A stretch of DNA of 64,000 bases, taken from positions 38,894,032 to 38,958,031 of the forward strand of contig CM067559.1 of the NCBI GenBank assembly GCA_034509755.1, given 5' to 3'. Within the stretch, counting starts at the first letter, position 1; the number at the start of each line of letters is the position of its first letter. The translations under genes and the position numbers were made by a program. The DNA is from Anisodus tanguticus. Lineage: Eukaryota > Streptophyta > Magnoliopsida > Solanales > Solanaceae. Shown here one piece after another: positions 45,401 through 53,189 of this stretch. The notes below the pieces were generated by a model. It was not told the origin of the DNA. It did no database searches and worked only from the letters and a program-made list of their open reading frames with translations.

Positions 45401-45666
45401 CTTGGACCTACCGGTTGTGGATGGAGGTGTTTTACCAACTGAGCAACCCTCACTTGTCACGTCCTCAGCTTAGACTTGGACTTTTCTTTCACACCATTTA
45501 GTTATTGACATAACCAAAGTGGATTACTCCCCGGTTGATTTTATGCTATGAAACATCACTAATTCTTTGTTTCAATTGATGTGCTTGATTCTCACAGGAC
45601 AAAGAAGCAGGGGATGATCCAGATATAAAAGATATCTTGAATGCTTGCTGTGTACAAGCTAACTGA
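27486..45666 (+). CDS. AAED1: Thioredoxin-like AAED1/PRXL2-type protein, chloroplastic, nine exons
   Basis: The exons are 27486-27687, 36137-36278, 36364-36409, 37601-37660, 38001-38037, 44056-44135, 44232-44323, 45060-45120 and 45598-45666. All borders are GT/AG and phases agree, giving 262 residues. Residues 1-65 are rich in Ser/Thr/His without acids, as in a plastid transit peptide. The thioredoxin fold of the AhpC/TSA-like AAED1 family follows, with a CVLC pair at 116-119, the position of the redox Cys pair. The family is thought to act in thiol redox chemistry; the substrate is unknown. The start at 27486 was chosen because upstream in-frame ATG 27414 would add a Cys-rich stretch unlike a transit peptide. 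Introns 1 (8.4 kb) and 5 (6.0 kb) each hold a complete antisense copia element. The exons themselves show no damage. Confidence 0.93.
27959..28772. mobile_element. Stowaway-like MITE interrupted by a TRIM
   Basis: CTCCTCCATTTTAAAAAGAT at the left and AATCTTTTTAAGACGGAGGG at the right are inverted ends of about 24 bp, with TA on both sides. Without the TRIM and its duplication the element is about 247 bp. It lies in intron 1 of the thioredoxin-like gene. Confidence 0.8.
28000..28561 (-). mobile_element. Tandem TRIM: LTR-int-LTR-int-LTR
   Basis: Three LTRs of about 119 bp (28000-28118, 28221-28339, 28442-28561) alternate with two internal parts of about 102 bp. On the minus strand each LTR runs TGTTAAGAGT...TTTACA. 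It is followed by the primer site TGGTATCAGAGCCAG, and the internal part ends in a purine tract (GTGCGGGGAG). GGCAC at 27995-27999 and 28562-28566 is the target duplication of the whole array. No coding sequence is present. This is the layout of terminal-repeat retrotransposons in miniature; the extra unit is typical of LTR-LTR recombination. Confidence 0.9.
29120..29265 (+). promoter_or_regulatory. Cluster of heat-shock-element-like TTCTAGAA motifs
   Basis: TTCTAGAA occurs at about 29132, 29157 and 29170, with further TCTAGAA copies near 29182, 29218 and 29251 and a TTCTTTAGAAG. The motif fits the nTTCnnGAAn heat-shock element. The setting looks like a worn LTR or leader in intron 1 (a Pol II-like TTGCTTGAGC stretch precedes it). 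Binding is inference only. Confidence 0.45.
29806..29931. mobile_element. Perfect fold-back MITE, 126 bp
   Basis: Two arms of about 50 bp (from TAGGGAAAAGGGTCA to its mirror TGACCCTTTTCCCTA) are fully complementary around a loop of about 26 bases. CAAGT lies on both sides (29801-29805 and 29932-29936) as target duplication. It is 37 bp away from copia-3. RNA from it would form a long hairpin, a possible small-RNA source. Confidence 0.9.
29973..30462 (-). repeat. Copia-3 3' LTR
   Basis: On the minus strand it follows a polypurine tract (ATGTGGGGAT at about 30463-30474). Relative to the other LTR it has several small insertions of 1-3 bases (for example CACTTTGTG for CACGTG). Confidence 0.9.
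31090..34090 (-). pseudogene. Copia-3 pol (protease, integrase, RT, RNase H), broken
   Basis: Read on the minus strand, the protease DSGA lies at 33991-34010, and the integrase zinc finger at about 33610-33480. The integrase core and the GIAERKNRT region run to about 33120. RT carries YVDD at about 31990-32001, and RNase H lies at about 31700-31090. Frames break at about 33040, 32780, 32400 and 31870. It is closely similar to copia-2 pol but lacks the filler and 32-bp duplication found there. Confidence 0.88.
34094..34991 (-). pseudogene. Copia-3 gag with zinc knuckle, frameshifted
   Basis: The start MGDMTPNL is at 34991. The capsid part is broken near 34780, 34660 and 34500. A zinc knuckle CHNCGKIGHKVADC (CX2CX4HX4C) can be read at 34131-34178 in a frame different from the preceding capsid end. 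The knuckle binds element RNA during packaging. This is the part deleted from copia-2. Confidence 0.85.
35150..35530 (-). repeat. Tandem duplication of about 188 bp in the copia-3 leader
   Basis: The text AGTAAATTGTATGTTGTATA begins at about 35153 and again at 35342, and each copy runs through CCAAACAACATA and CACCTTT to a T tract. Copia-2 has a single copy (about 9490-9700). The first copy ends in a T run of about 20. Confidence 0.8.
35594..36077 (-). repeat. Copia-3 5' LTR (484 bp)
   Basis: It contains the TATATAAA box on the minus strand (about 35963) and ends at TTTAACA, next to the duplication CTAAA. Confidence 0.9.
36880..37378. mobile_element. SINE tails around a hAT-like MITE in intron 3
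   Basis: A SolS-type SINE end (GGGAGGTGGCAGGTATC, then GAGCTGACCCAGAAACCAC and an A tail) lies at about 36905-36985. A second, similar tail is at about 37300-37365. Between them, 37008-37290 has ends AGTGGCAGATC and GATCCGCCCATGT and nearly equal flanks AAGTATAC and AAGTACAC, an 8-bp duplication with one change. The interior is non-coding. Confidence 0.6.
38246..38310 (-). mobile_element. 3' fragment of a TS/SolS SINE in intron 5
   Basis: AAAGGGCAGCCCGATGCACT, then GCTTCCGCTATGCGCGGGGTCC, is the reverse complement of the TS SINE end also seen at 45224-45286 and 58904-59085. The 5' part is missing. Confidence 0.7.
38361..38741 (+). mobile_element. hAT-like MITE, second family, best copy
   Basis: The ends TAGGGGTGACAAA and TTTGACACCTCTA are inverted. 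The flanks share GATGT but are not a perfect 8-bp duplication. The interior is rich in CCCGCCCA and GACCCACCC and has no transposase. It lies in intron 5 of the thioredoxin-like gene, 190 bp before copia-4. Confidence 0.75.
38934..39243 (-). repeat. Copia-4 3' LTR with long internal inverted repeat
   Basis: Two arms of about 50 bp at about 39118-39168 and 39182-39233 (AAACCGTGATATACACGGG with its complement) can pair. The same arms are in the other LTR at about 43848-43958. Confidence 0.9.
39255..42510 (-). pseudogene. Copia-4 pol (protease, integrase, RT, RNase H), broken
   Basis: The domains lie in copia order on the minus strand. The protease reads MDTRATSH at about 42395, where DTG is expected, so a key glycine is Arg. 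The integrase zinc finger (HARLGH, then CSSC) and core (HSDLW, FVDDYS) run from about 42000 to 41640, and the frame breaks after that. The integrase tail/linker is at 41332-40940. RT runs from 40730 to 40000 with YVDD at about 40152, and RNase H at 39809-39300. Several stops and shifts are present. The RT frame alone is open for about 249 codons. Confidence 0.9.
42511..43512 (-). pseudogene. Copia-4 gag, frameshifted
   Basis: It starts at 43512 with MSTSKNMF. After about 100 codons the frame shifts near 43220, and the capsid body continues (METWNRLCDIF, then LKELADQLRNVG, a UBN2 hallmark) to about 42890. The Gly/Asn/Arg-rich end continues in a third frame to about 42550. No zinc knuckle is evident. 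Confidence 0.85.
43659..43968 (-). repeat. Copia-4 5' LTR (310 bp)
   Basis: It differs from 38934-39243 at about a dozen positions. The PBS follows at 43658 reading leftwards. Confidence 0.9.
44418..44600. mobile_element. MITE with GTAGCTAA repeats in intron 7
   Basis: ATTAGCTACGGACAAATTCTG followed by several AGCTA-containing steps recurs as the reverse complement at 56236-56376. This is a known style of plant MITE. The exact ends are not determined. Confidence 0.55.
45204..45306 (+). mobile_element. 5'-truncated TS SINE with 20-bp target duplication in intron 8
   Basis: AGTTAAATAATTCATCATTG stands at 45204-45223 and again at 45287-45306. The 63 bases between (TGGTCCGG...GCTGCCCTTTTT) are the SINE 3' end. 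This is a textbook LINE-driven insertion. Confidence 0.9.
45326..45466 (-). mobile_element. tRNA-derived SINE with a C homopolymer at its edge, intron 8
   Basis: On the minus strand GGTTGCTCAGTTGGTAAAAC (A-box-like) and AAGGTTCGAGTCACGCC (B-box-like) are spaced as in a tRNA. About 23 C bases at 45326-45348 mark the far edge. It is not a complete tRNA gene. Confidence 0.65.
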
Positions 45667-46540
45667 TCAAGTCAATCTGCACCTGCCATTGCATATTTGT
45701 GTACATACAGATACACACACATTACCTAAATGTATCATTGTATATGTGTATTGAGTGTATCATAATTAAAAAGAAAAAGTTCCAGTAGGTGGTTCTTGAA
45801 GGGTTTAAGAAATTCTATCATGTAAAAAGTGTTATAAAAAAAGTCTTTTCATCTTCTACTTGTATAGAGAATCAGGACTTGCATTTTGAACTTCTGTTAA
45901 GTGGAACACTTATAAATATATACATTTTTGGCAATGCTGGTCATTTGTCATGTCACTCAAATAATAGTTGCAGATTATTTGAAATTGAATAACTATTGTA
46001 TGATTTTAGATCTGTTAAATCTTTGTGCAAAGCTGTTAGTTAAATTTTTTATAGTTATTGAAATTGAAAACCTATTACTGTCTGTTAAACAAAATTAAGC
46101 AGCTAAATTCCAATTCAAACTCTAGTACTAGTCAATTGCCTAAGAGTTTAATCTTTTGAAATTAGGGCGGAATACATACAGTTTTAGGATGCTTACACAA
46201 ATGTGCTGCCTTAACAAATAGTTTACAATCTGCATAGCCCTATAATTATTTACACTTGAAATAACCAACATATATTTACATTAAATTTTAATTAGAGGCC
46301 AAACACCTTTCAATGTTCTCTTTTTGATTTTCCGTTGAGCCACCGTAGATTTTTTTTCATTTTTCTATTCTTCATTTCTCAAATATATATAACATGATGT
46401 ATAACAATATATATATTTTTATACTTTATTGTACGTTGCATATACACCCTTATACTTTATTATACATTATTATGCCCGTGACCTCATGGTTCTAATAATA
46501 TAATTAATATGAAGTATCTTGGTGTATAAATGTATTAACA
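45667..46540. other. 3' region of the thioredoxin-like gene and AT-rich spacer
   Basis: The 3' UTR probably covers the first 100-300 bases; AATTAAAAAGAAAAAG and ATAAATATATAC offer weak poly-A contexts. Beyond this nothing is recognised. Parts of 45705-45970 recur in short form at 56705-56765. Confidence 0.45.
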
Positions 46541-47508
46541 TTTACCTTCGTGGTAAGATTAGAAGTTCTCGTCATGCTAAGTAAGCCGCCTCATGAAGTA
46601 TGTCATATATAAGTCAAATGTCTAGGTTGGAAATATTACGGTTGCGATTAAGAAGTTGACGGAGGTTCGTTGAAAGTTAAGATTTGAAATCCTTAGTATT
46701 AATTAGTATCGGCTTTCTCGGTTCTTTACTCACAACATACTTGGAGTTACAGGGTGATCAACTTTCCAAAAGATCTACGAGTCTAATTGACCTGCTATTA
46801 ACGTCGGCTTATCTGTCAGTCGCGTCGGCTAATCTCCAAGAACACAAATCATTCGTCGATACGATGTCGGAGTAAGAAGTTATCCGAAATTTACCACGGG
46901 ATTGCGCGATTGCCGAAAGACAGAATTTTGATAGGACACCGACTAGCTTCACCCATGTGCTTATGTGTCTCACCTCCGTGGTTCAACTATGTGCTTCACC
47001 TATGTGTTTCATCTATGTGCTTTACCTACTAGCTTGAGAAAGGTGGAGGCAATATAAGGCCATATTGATCTTTTTCTTATAGATCAGCCCAAGGCCAACC
47101 CTCTATCCTCCCCAAGATTTCTAAGACTGGTTCTCTTCTTCAAGCTTCAAAGTAAGTTGATGCTAAGTTTAAGCTCAAGTTCTTCTTCCCCGTTAATCAT
47201 GTGTTGCTTGTATTGATTTTTCTCTGATTGTAGTTGTTCAAAGATTACTTTAAGGTGAAGTAAAGTAAGGAAATCACAGGATTTTGTCAACCAAGGTAAG
47301 CTTTCTCGTTTATGATCATCCGCGATCTCGTATGAGCGTTTAAATTATGTTTTTGGTAAGAACTCATCGGACCGTGATATGAAGCTGTAGGTTCAAGTTA
47401 TGTAAAGTGATTTAGGGGATGATTTCTTACTCTATGGAGTTCAGGAAGGGTTAGGTAGCTCGGGTAGGATTAGTTGTTGTTAAAAGAAGGTCAGCTGTGG
47501 AGTACACC

Positions 47509-48207
47509 TAGGGCTGACAATTTCACCCTAACCCGATGGATATCTATCCACCCGACCCGATTATATGGACGAAAAACCGATAAAACATGGATTTTAATCG
47601 GGTGACAGATTGATCGGGTCGGATTCGGGTGGACATACATCCAACCCACCACCCGATCCACCACCCGACCCATCCATCCACCCGTTTATAAATTAGTTAT
47701 TTTTGTGTAGTTCAGTGATAACATACCCCTGACTCATGTCGTTACTAGTACTTGGTTTTATTTCCAATAGTTGTCTTTATTTTTCTAAAGTGAATGAAAA
47801 TTCTTTTTCAATTTCAACATGACAATAACGATGATTCCTAGTATCAAAAATGTTATTTTTGTACTACGTTACACATAATTGACATTTTCTATGTTGAACA
47901 TCACTCTATATATGACTATAATTGTTAGCAATATAATAGGTTGAGGAATATTACAATGGGATCAAGATCAAATTATAATGGTAAAGCAAAATAGTATGAA
48001 AAGCAAGATAGTATGAAAACTGAAAAATAAACTAAAAGTACCAAATTGATTGTGCTATAATTTTCATCCGCGAAGCACCCGATTCACCCGTGGATGATGG
48101 GTGGATCGGATGTGGATGAAGAAAAAATAGGGTGATGGATGGGTCGGATGGTAGATTGTTGGCGGGTGGAGGCGAATTGAGCTACACCTGATCCATTGCC
48201 AGCCCTA
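47509..48207. mobile_element. hAT-type MITE, 699 bp, with exact 8-bp target duplication
   Basis: The ends TAGGGCTGACAAT and ATTGCCAGCCCTA are inverted with one mismatch, and AGTACACC flanks it at 47501-47508 and 48208-48215. CACCCGA and GGGTGGAT repeats at the two sides make it partly self-complementary. There is no transposase. Confidence 0.92.
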
Positions 48208-49069
48208 AGTACACCATTGAATTATAGCCTCGGGAGCTCGTCGCACTTTGATTGCTTGATGATATTATTGGTATAGCTGTAGTATATTGTTAGGCTATGG
48301 TTATGTTGATATTAGCCCCGTCTTAAATAAGTTAGGCGTCTAATAAAAGGATTGACTTGTCGTAATCATCCGAAGGATCCAATCAAGGTATGTAAGGCTA
48401 TTTCTTCTTTCGACATTGCGACACGACCCCCAATTTATTATTTCCCATGTATGAGCTATAAAGCCTAAGAATTAGGAAAGCATGTCAATTCCATTTTATT
48501 GGTTTCATTAGTCGAATAAGAGTCATGTCCTATACTTACAAATCGACACTTCATGCAGTTGTTCTACTCCTAGGATTGAGTTTCCAGATTACCCTTATTT
48601 TGGGTTATAGATTGTTACTTAAGATGAATCAGTGTAGTGTAGTCATTTCAAGTCTTCCATGAGTGTAACATCATTCAGATGATATTGTGAAACGTTCACC
48701 GGGAGCTTATTATACTCCTGATTGTGGATAAGTTTACCGATTATATAGATTAATAGTAGAACCTTCTTGAGTTGTCCGTCAACATGTTTTCCATCCTTTA
48801 TGAGATTCAATTGAATGAAACATCGTGAATTTTCCATTCGTATACTTAATGTTCACCTGTCCCTTTCATGTGATATTATTCTTATCGTATCGAGCTTTCA
48901 CATGGTCTTGTAGAACTCCTCGTCTAGTTGAGAATGTCAGGTCTTTACAGGAGAAACCCAGATGTTATATGTATATCAACTGAATCATTTTCACAAGTTA
49001 AAAATTTCATCAGATCAGATGTAACACTTTCACTCCTAATGAACAAAGATCCCAAGAATGCTAATTGTA

Positions 49070-49071
49070 TA

Positions 49072-49110
<39 letters not shown>

Positions 49111-49430
49111 TTGTTACATGCCTTATGGATCGTCCGGTGAAAATGAGCAATGTTTTCTCCGGACAATCCATAGGGCATGCAACATGTGTGTGTGTGTGTG
49201 TATATATATACACACACACACACACATGTTGCATGCCCTATGGACTGTCCAGTGAAAACATTGTTTATTTATATATTTATATGTTGCATGCCTTATGGAC
49301 GGTCTAGCGAAACACATAGGTGCACAATAAAGGTTGACTATAGACGGACTGATGAAACGCATAGTTCAACACATGTAAAGGTGAGCCCTATGGATAGTCT
49401 GGTAAAACGCATATCTGCCACCCTTATTGT
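49070..49430. repeat. (TA)n, (TG)n(TA)n(CA)n palindrome and about five copies of a 25-30 bp unit
   Basis: A (TA)n tract lies at about 49073-49107 and a palindromic TG/TA/CA tract at about 49185-49226. Around them CCCTATGGACNGTCCAGTGAA-like units occur in both orientations (about 49117, 49160, 49230, 49290 and 49387). Peptides with YIYIY or THTHT runs in this part are artefacts of the tracts. Confidence 0.75.
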
Positions 49431-50198
49431 CTTTCATTTGTCCATATTACTAAATTTTTATTATATATTGTATCCCACACATGACCTATATGGCTCACTT
49501 GTTAATAAAAGGTAAGGAATGAATCCAATGTATACGGTCCCAAATGCTACAGTGAACGATCTCAAACTGTTGCTATATATAGCAACTCAAAAGCATTATT
49601 AGTAAGATTCAAAATAAGTTCAAAAGGACTCAAGTATAATAAGACTTAACATGTGATTCCATAGGTTGTTTCCTAACCTCCTGATATACCCATTTGATTG
49701 TGTTTCATTTATCTCTTTTATGAGCTTCATATTTGCATATGCTATCTTGTCTGCCTTACGCAAGTATAGTTTTTTTGTACTCACGTCCCTTTTGTCTGAT
49801 GCTGTATTTATATTGTAAGTTCAAATGCACAGGTTGACAGACTTCCTCGCCAACCATTTGTGTGCATTCAGCTGTTGAGTGGTGTGCTTCATTCTATATG
49901 GATCTAGGTCGAGTCTAGTACTTTTATTGTTATATAAAGAGATTATCGGGATCATGTCCTGACAGAGGCTTCAGAAATGTACATTGGTAGTCACTTGTGT
50001 AAACTTGTATATCAATCATATGTTAACAGGCTCGAGGGACCACTTATCTGTATACATATGACAGTTGGTTTGTTCATGTGTTCATTAAAGTTTGTTGTAT
50101 AATTTGATCTAGGTCAATCAACACTTGCATAGTTCACATTTTAATGGTTTGCTCCGTCAGTTTAAGGCATCTGCCTCACCCAGGTTTGGGACATGATA

Positions 50199-50414
50199 AT
50201 AAAGATAATAATGAGAAAATCTCAATATAAAAAAATAATATAATAAAAATAGTTATTATAAAATCTTCATCAAGCTTCATCTAGTATCCCAACAGAAAAA
50301 ATTACTCCATAAAAGAGTATTTGAATCTAACAAAGACTAGGAATAAAGACATAAATAAATATAGTTTTCTTCTCGATCGATTAGTGTTTTTTATAAACTT
50401 TGTCATCTTATTTA
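50199..50414. other. Short spacer
   Basis: AT-rich, nothing recognised. Confidence 0.4.
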
Positions 50415-51342
50415 TGTGGGATACAACAATTGCAGGGAACGGGAAGTAAGTAAATATTACAATTGCTAGAAAGGATAATCTAAATATTACAACAAAACTT
50501 GAAATCAAGAATGAAATAAACTCCTTGTGTGATTTGTTGAGTCGAGTGATGACACCCTGTATTTAAGACAAGATTGCCCTGTATATCTCCTTTTACGTTG
50601 TCAAGCAATAGTCTCCCAAGATACAACATCAACTTAACAATTGAGCAAAGGAAACTCAAGTGTTACTCTTGAAGAACTTTGAGTATAGTAAACTTGCTAG
50701 AGAGGAAGAAGATGAATTCAGAAAAATCTATAGTATTTTCCTAAGTGTTGTTTTCAACAATTGAGCCAAATGCTTCAATTTATAGTGTAAGGAGATGACC
50801 CCTCAACTAGCCAACTAATGGCCTTCAATAGCCATGTAATGACACTTATTAGAGGGGTTACATTCAGCCAAATAATGGCTGAATTCATGTGCCAAGTAAT
50901 GGAGATTCAATGCTCCAAAACTAGCCCAAAGGTCAGAACTTTCCAACTTCCTGTCGCAGCATTCTGCCTCCGAAGCGCCGCGGCTCCAGTGGCTGAAGAC
51001 CCAATTAGCGTCGCGGTGCTCCGGCGCCTTGGCTCCGACGGGGCTGCGCCGCGGCCCTTCGCGGCTCCATGGCGACTTCCGACTCATTTCATCTTACACT
51101 TCGTACACTTCTTCCTTCGTTTACCAATGTGGAATAATTTATCATTTTGCCAATAACCGTCCATCATTCTATGTCTCAAACGTATTACATACGTACCAAT
51201 ATCTCTTTCACTCATGAAATTTGTGATACTTGGCACTACGCGTGCACGTGTGTGGAAACGACGTTTCCGATGTGCGGGGCCCCAATTATTTGAGTAATAA
51301 ATAATGGGATATACTTAATTCCACATTAGTAAATTTCCAACA
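50415..51342 (-). repeat. LTR of the minus half (928 bp)
   Basis: It begins, on the minus strand, TGTTGGAAATTTACTAATGT, as does the LTR at 55304. A GC-rich block (CCGCGGCTCC, CGGCGCC) is at about 50965-51062. Confidence 0.85.
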
Positions 51343-51860
51343 ATTTAGAGACATAAAATTTTAGGTGCATCTAAGATGAGATATAGATGCATCTTGAGAG
51401 TCAAGTGTAGATGCATCTAACATGAGGTGTAATCTTCAAAGTGAAGTCTAAATGCATCTAGGATGAGTTGTAGATGCATTTTAAAGTATTTTCCTACCTG
51501 CATCTTCAAGTCGAATTCTAGGTGAATTTTAAAAGTGAAAGCTAGATGCATCTAGTTTTTGCTCTTGTCATCTTTCCTTCAATTCATTATTATTTCTCTA
51601 CTCTTCCTTCTTGTTGTCTTGTTATCCAGTCATTCTTCTTCCTGCAAATTTTGTTAGAAACATGAAGAAATTGAATATAATATTCATGTGAATTTGTGAA
51701 AATATTATATTAGTAGTTATGAAAATACATGAATAATCTATACTCATCACTTTCGCTAGTCTAACCTGAAAATCAATGCATTCCGTGCTGACTCAGCTGC
51801 ACTAATCATTTACAGTTTTGACTGGGTAAACTGACTAGTTGCCTCGTTCTGGAACCACAT
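51343..51860. repeat. Degenerate GATGCATCT-type repeats and unassigned sequence
   Basis: AGATGCATCT-like words recur about every 20-30 bases at 51362-51560. The RT end and RNase H expected here for the minus half are absent. Confidence 0.55.
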
Positions 51861-53185
51861 ACCCCTCGGGTTGTTCAATATAAATTTATTTTTCCAAATC
51901 ACCATTTAGGAAGGTTGTCTTGACATCCATTTAATGTATCTCAAGGTCACGCAATGCTGCGATCACAATGAATACTCGTATGGACGCCATCCTAGACACC
52001 GGGGAGTATTGTCAAAATAGTCAAGACCTTCTTTCTGCCGATAGCCTTTGACTATCAACCTGGCTTTGTACTTATCTATAGACCCATCTGCTTTATACTT
52101 CGTTTGAGTATCCACTTATAACCCAACAGTTTATTTCCCGGAGGAAGATCAACCAACTTTCAAGTATGGTTATGCAGGATGGAGTCTATTTCACTCTCAA
52201 TAGCTTCTTTCCATAGCGGTGCCTCTGGAGTTGACAATGCTTTAGCAATTGTCCTTGGTTCGTCATCAACCATATAAGCTACAAAGTCAGGACCAAATGA
52301 TTTATCCTTCCTAGCCCTTTTACTTCGCCTTGGTTCCATCTCTTGAGTCTCCAAGTTCTGAGAATCAGGAACACTAGATTCCGGATATTCAGCCACTTTG
52401 AAGTCCACTAGATCTGAACCTTCTAGATTCGGGCAGTCAACGACTCCCGGTTCCTGAGAGCTTTGTTCATAACTTTGTTTGCGAAAGGTTATGTCTTTTT
52501 CCTTTCTAGGAAAAGTATCTTCAAAGAATTGAGCATTCCTTGATTCCATGATTGTACCCCCGTGGATATTTGGAATATCTGACTTATGCACTAAGAAGCG
52601 ATAAGCACTACTGTTATTTGCATATCCGATGAAAATGCAATCTACAGTCTTAGGCCCAATCTTGACCTGTTTTGGCTTGGGTACTTCGACTTTTGCTAAA
52701 CAACCCCACACCTTTAAATATTTATAGGTGGGTTTCTTTCCCTTCCATGATTCATATGGAGTTTTGTCTTTACCCTTATGTGGGACTCTTTTAAGAATCG
52801 TATTAGCGTTAAGGACGACTTCTCCCCACATATTTTGGGGAAGATCGGAATTGATGAGCAAGGCATTCATCATTTCCTTTAATGTGCGGTTCTTACGTTC
52901 CGCCACACCGTTCGACTGAGGTGAGTATAGAGACGTCGTTTGATGAACAATGCCTGATTGGGCACAATATTTCTCAAATGACGCTACGTATTCTCCCCCT
53001 CTATCGCTACGAATGGATTTAATCTACATGTTTAATTGGTTCTCAACTTCTGCTTTGTAACGTTGGAACGCTTTAAAGGCTTTATCTTTACTTTTCAACA
53101 AGTAAAGGTAACAATACGTTGTGCTATCATCAATGAATGTCACAAAGTAGTTGTTCCCTCTCCTAGTTTGTGCAAACTTCAAATC
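51861..53185 (-). pseudogene. Pol fragment of the minus half: integrase and start of RT
   Basis: Read on the minus strand, the integrase core starts at about 53185 (FVTFIDDSTTYCYLY, then SIRSDRGGEY), with one stop near 53020. The GVAERKNRTLKEM part to 52160 is open for 248 codons. The RT start below 52160 (LVDLPPGNK) is worn and ends at about 51861. Protease and gag are missing. Confidence 0.88.
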
Positions 53186-53189
53186 ACAT

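Larger units (their letters stand above)
46550..50198 (+). repeat. Ty3/gypsy-type LTR remnant (Tekay/Del-like), left edge uncertain
   Basis: The stretch at about 49890-50198 (ATCATGTCCTGACAGAGG, then TTAACAGGCTCGAGGGACC, then CCAGGTTTGGGACATGATA) follows the end of Solanaceae chromovirus LTRs, which close with a ...GGGGCGTGACA-type terminus. The part near 48370-48420 (TCAAGGTATGTAAGGC) also fits. No gypsy coding region is in the window, so this is a solo or broken LTR. It carries a hAT MITE at 47509-48207. The identification is from memory of the family. Confidence 0.45.

Noticed and set aside
45390..45460. Functional tRNA gene on the minus strand
   Set aside because: Same reason: tRNA-like promoter boxes without a complete fold.
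46684..46875. Open frame of 63 codons
   Set aside because: It lies in the gypsy LTR remnant with no conserved domain or splice support.
48945..49515. Several small open frames with YIYIY or THTHT runs
   Set aside because: They are translations of TA and CA microsatellites on both strands.
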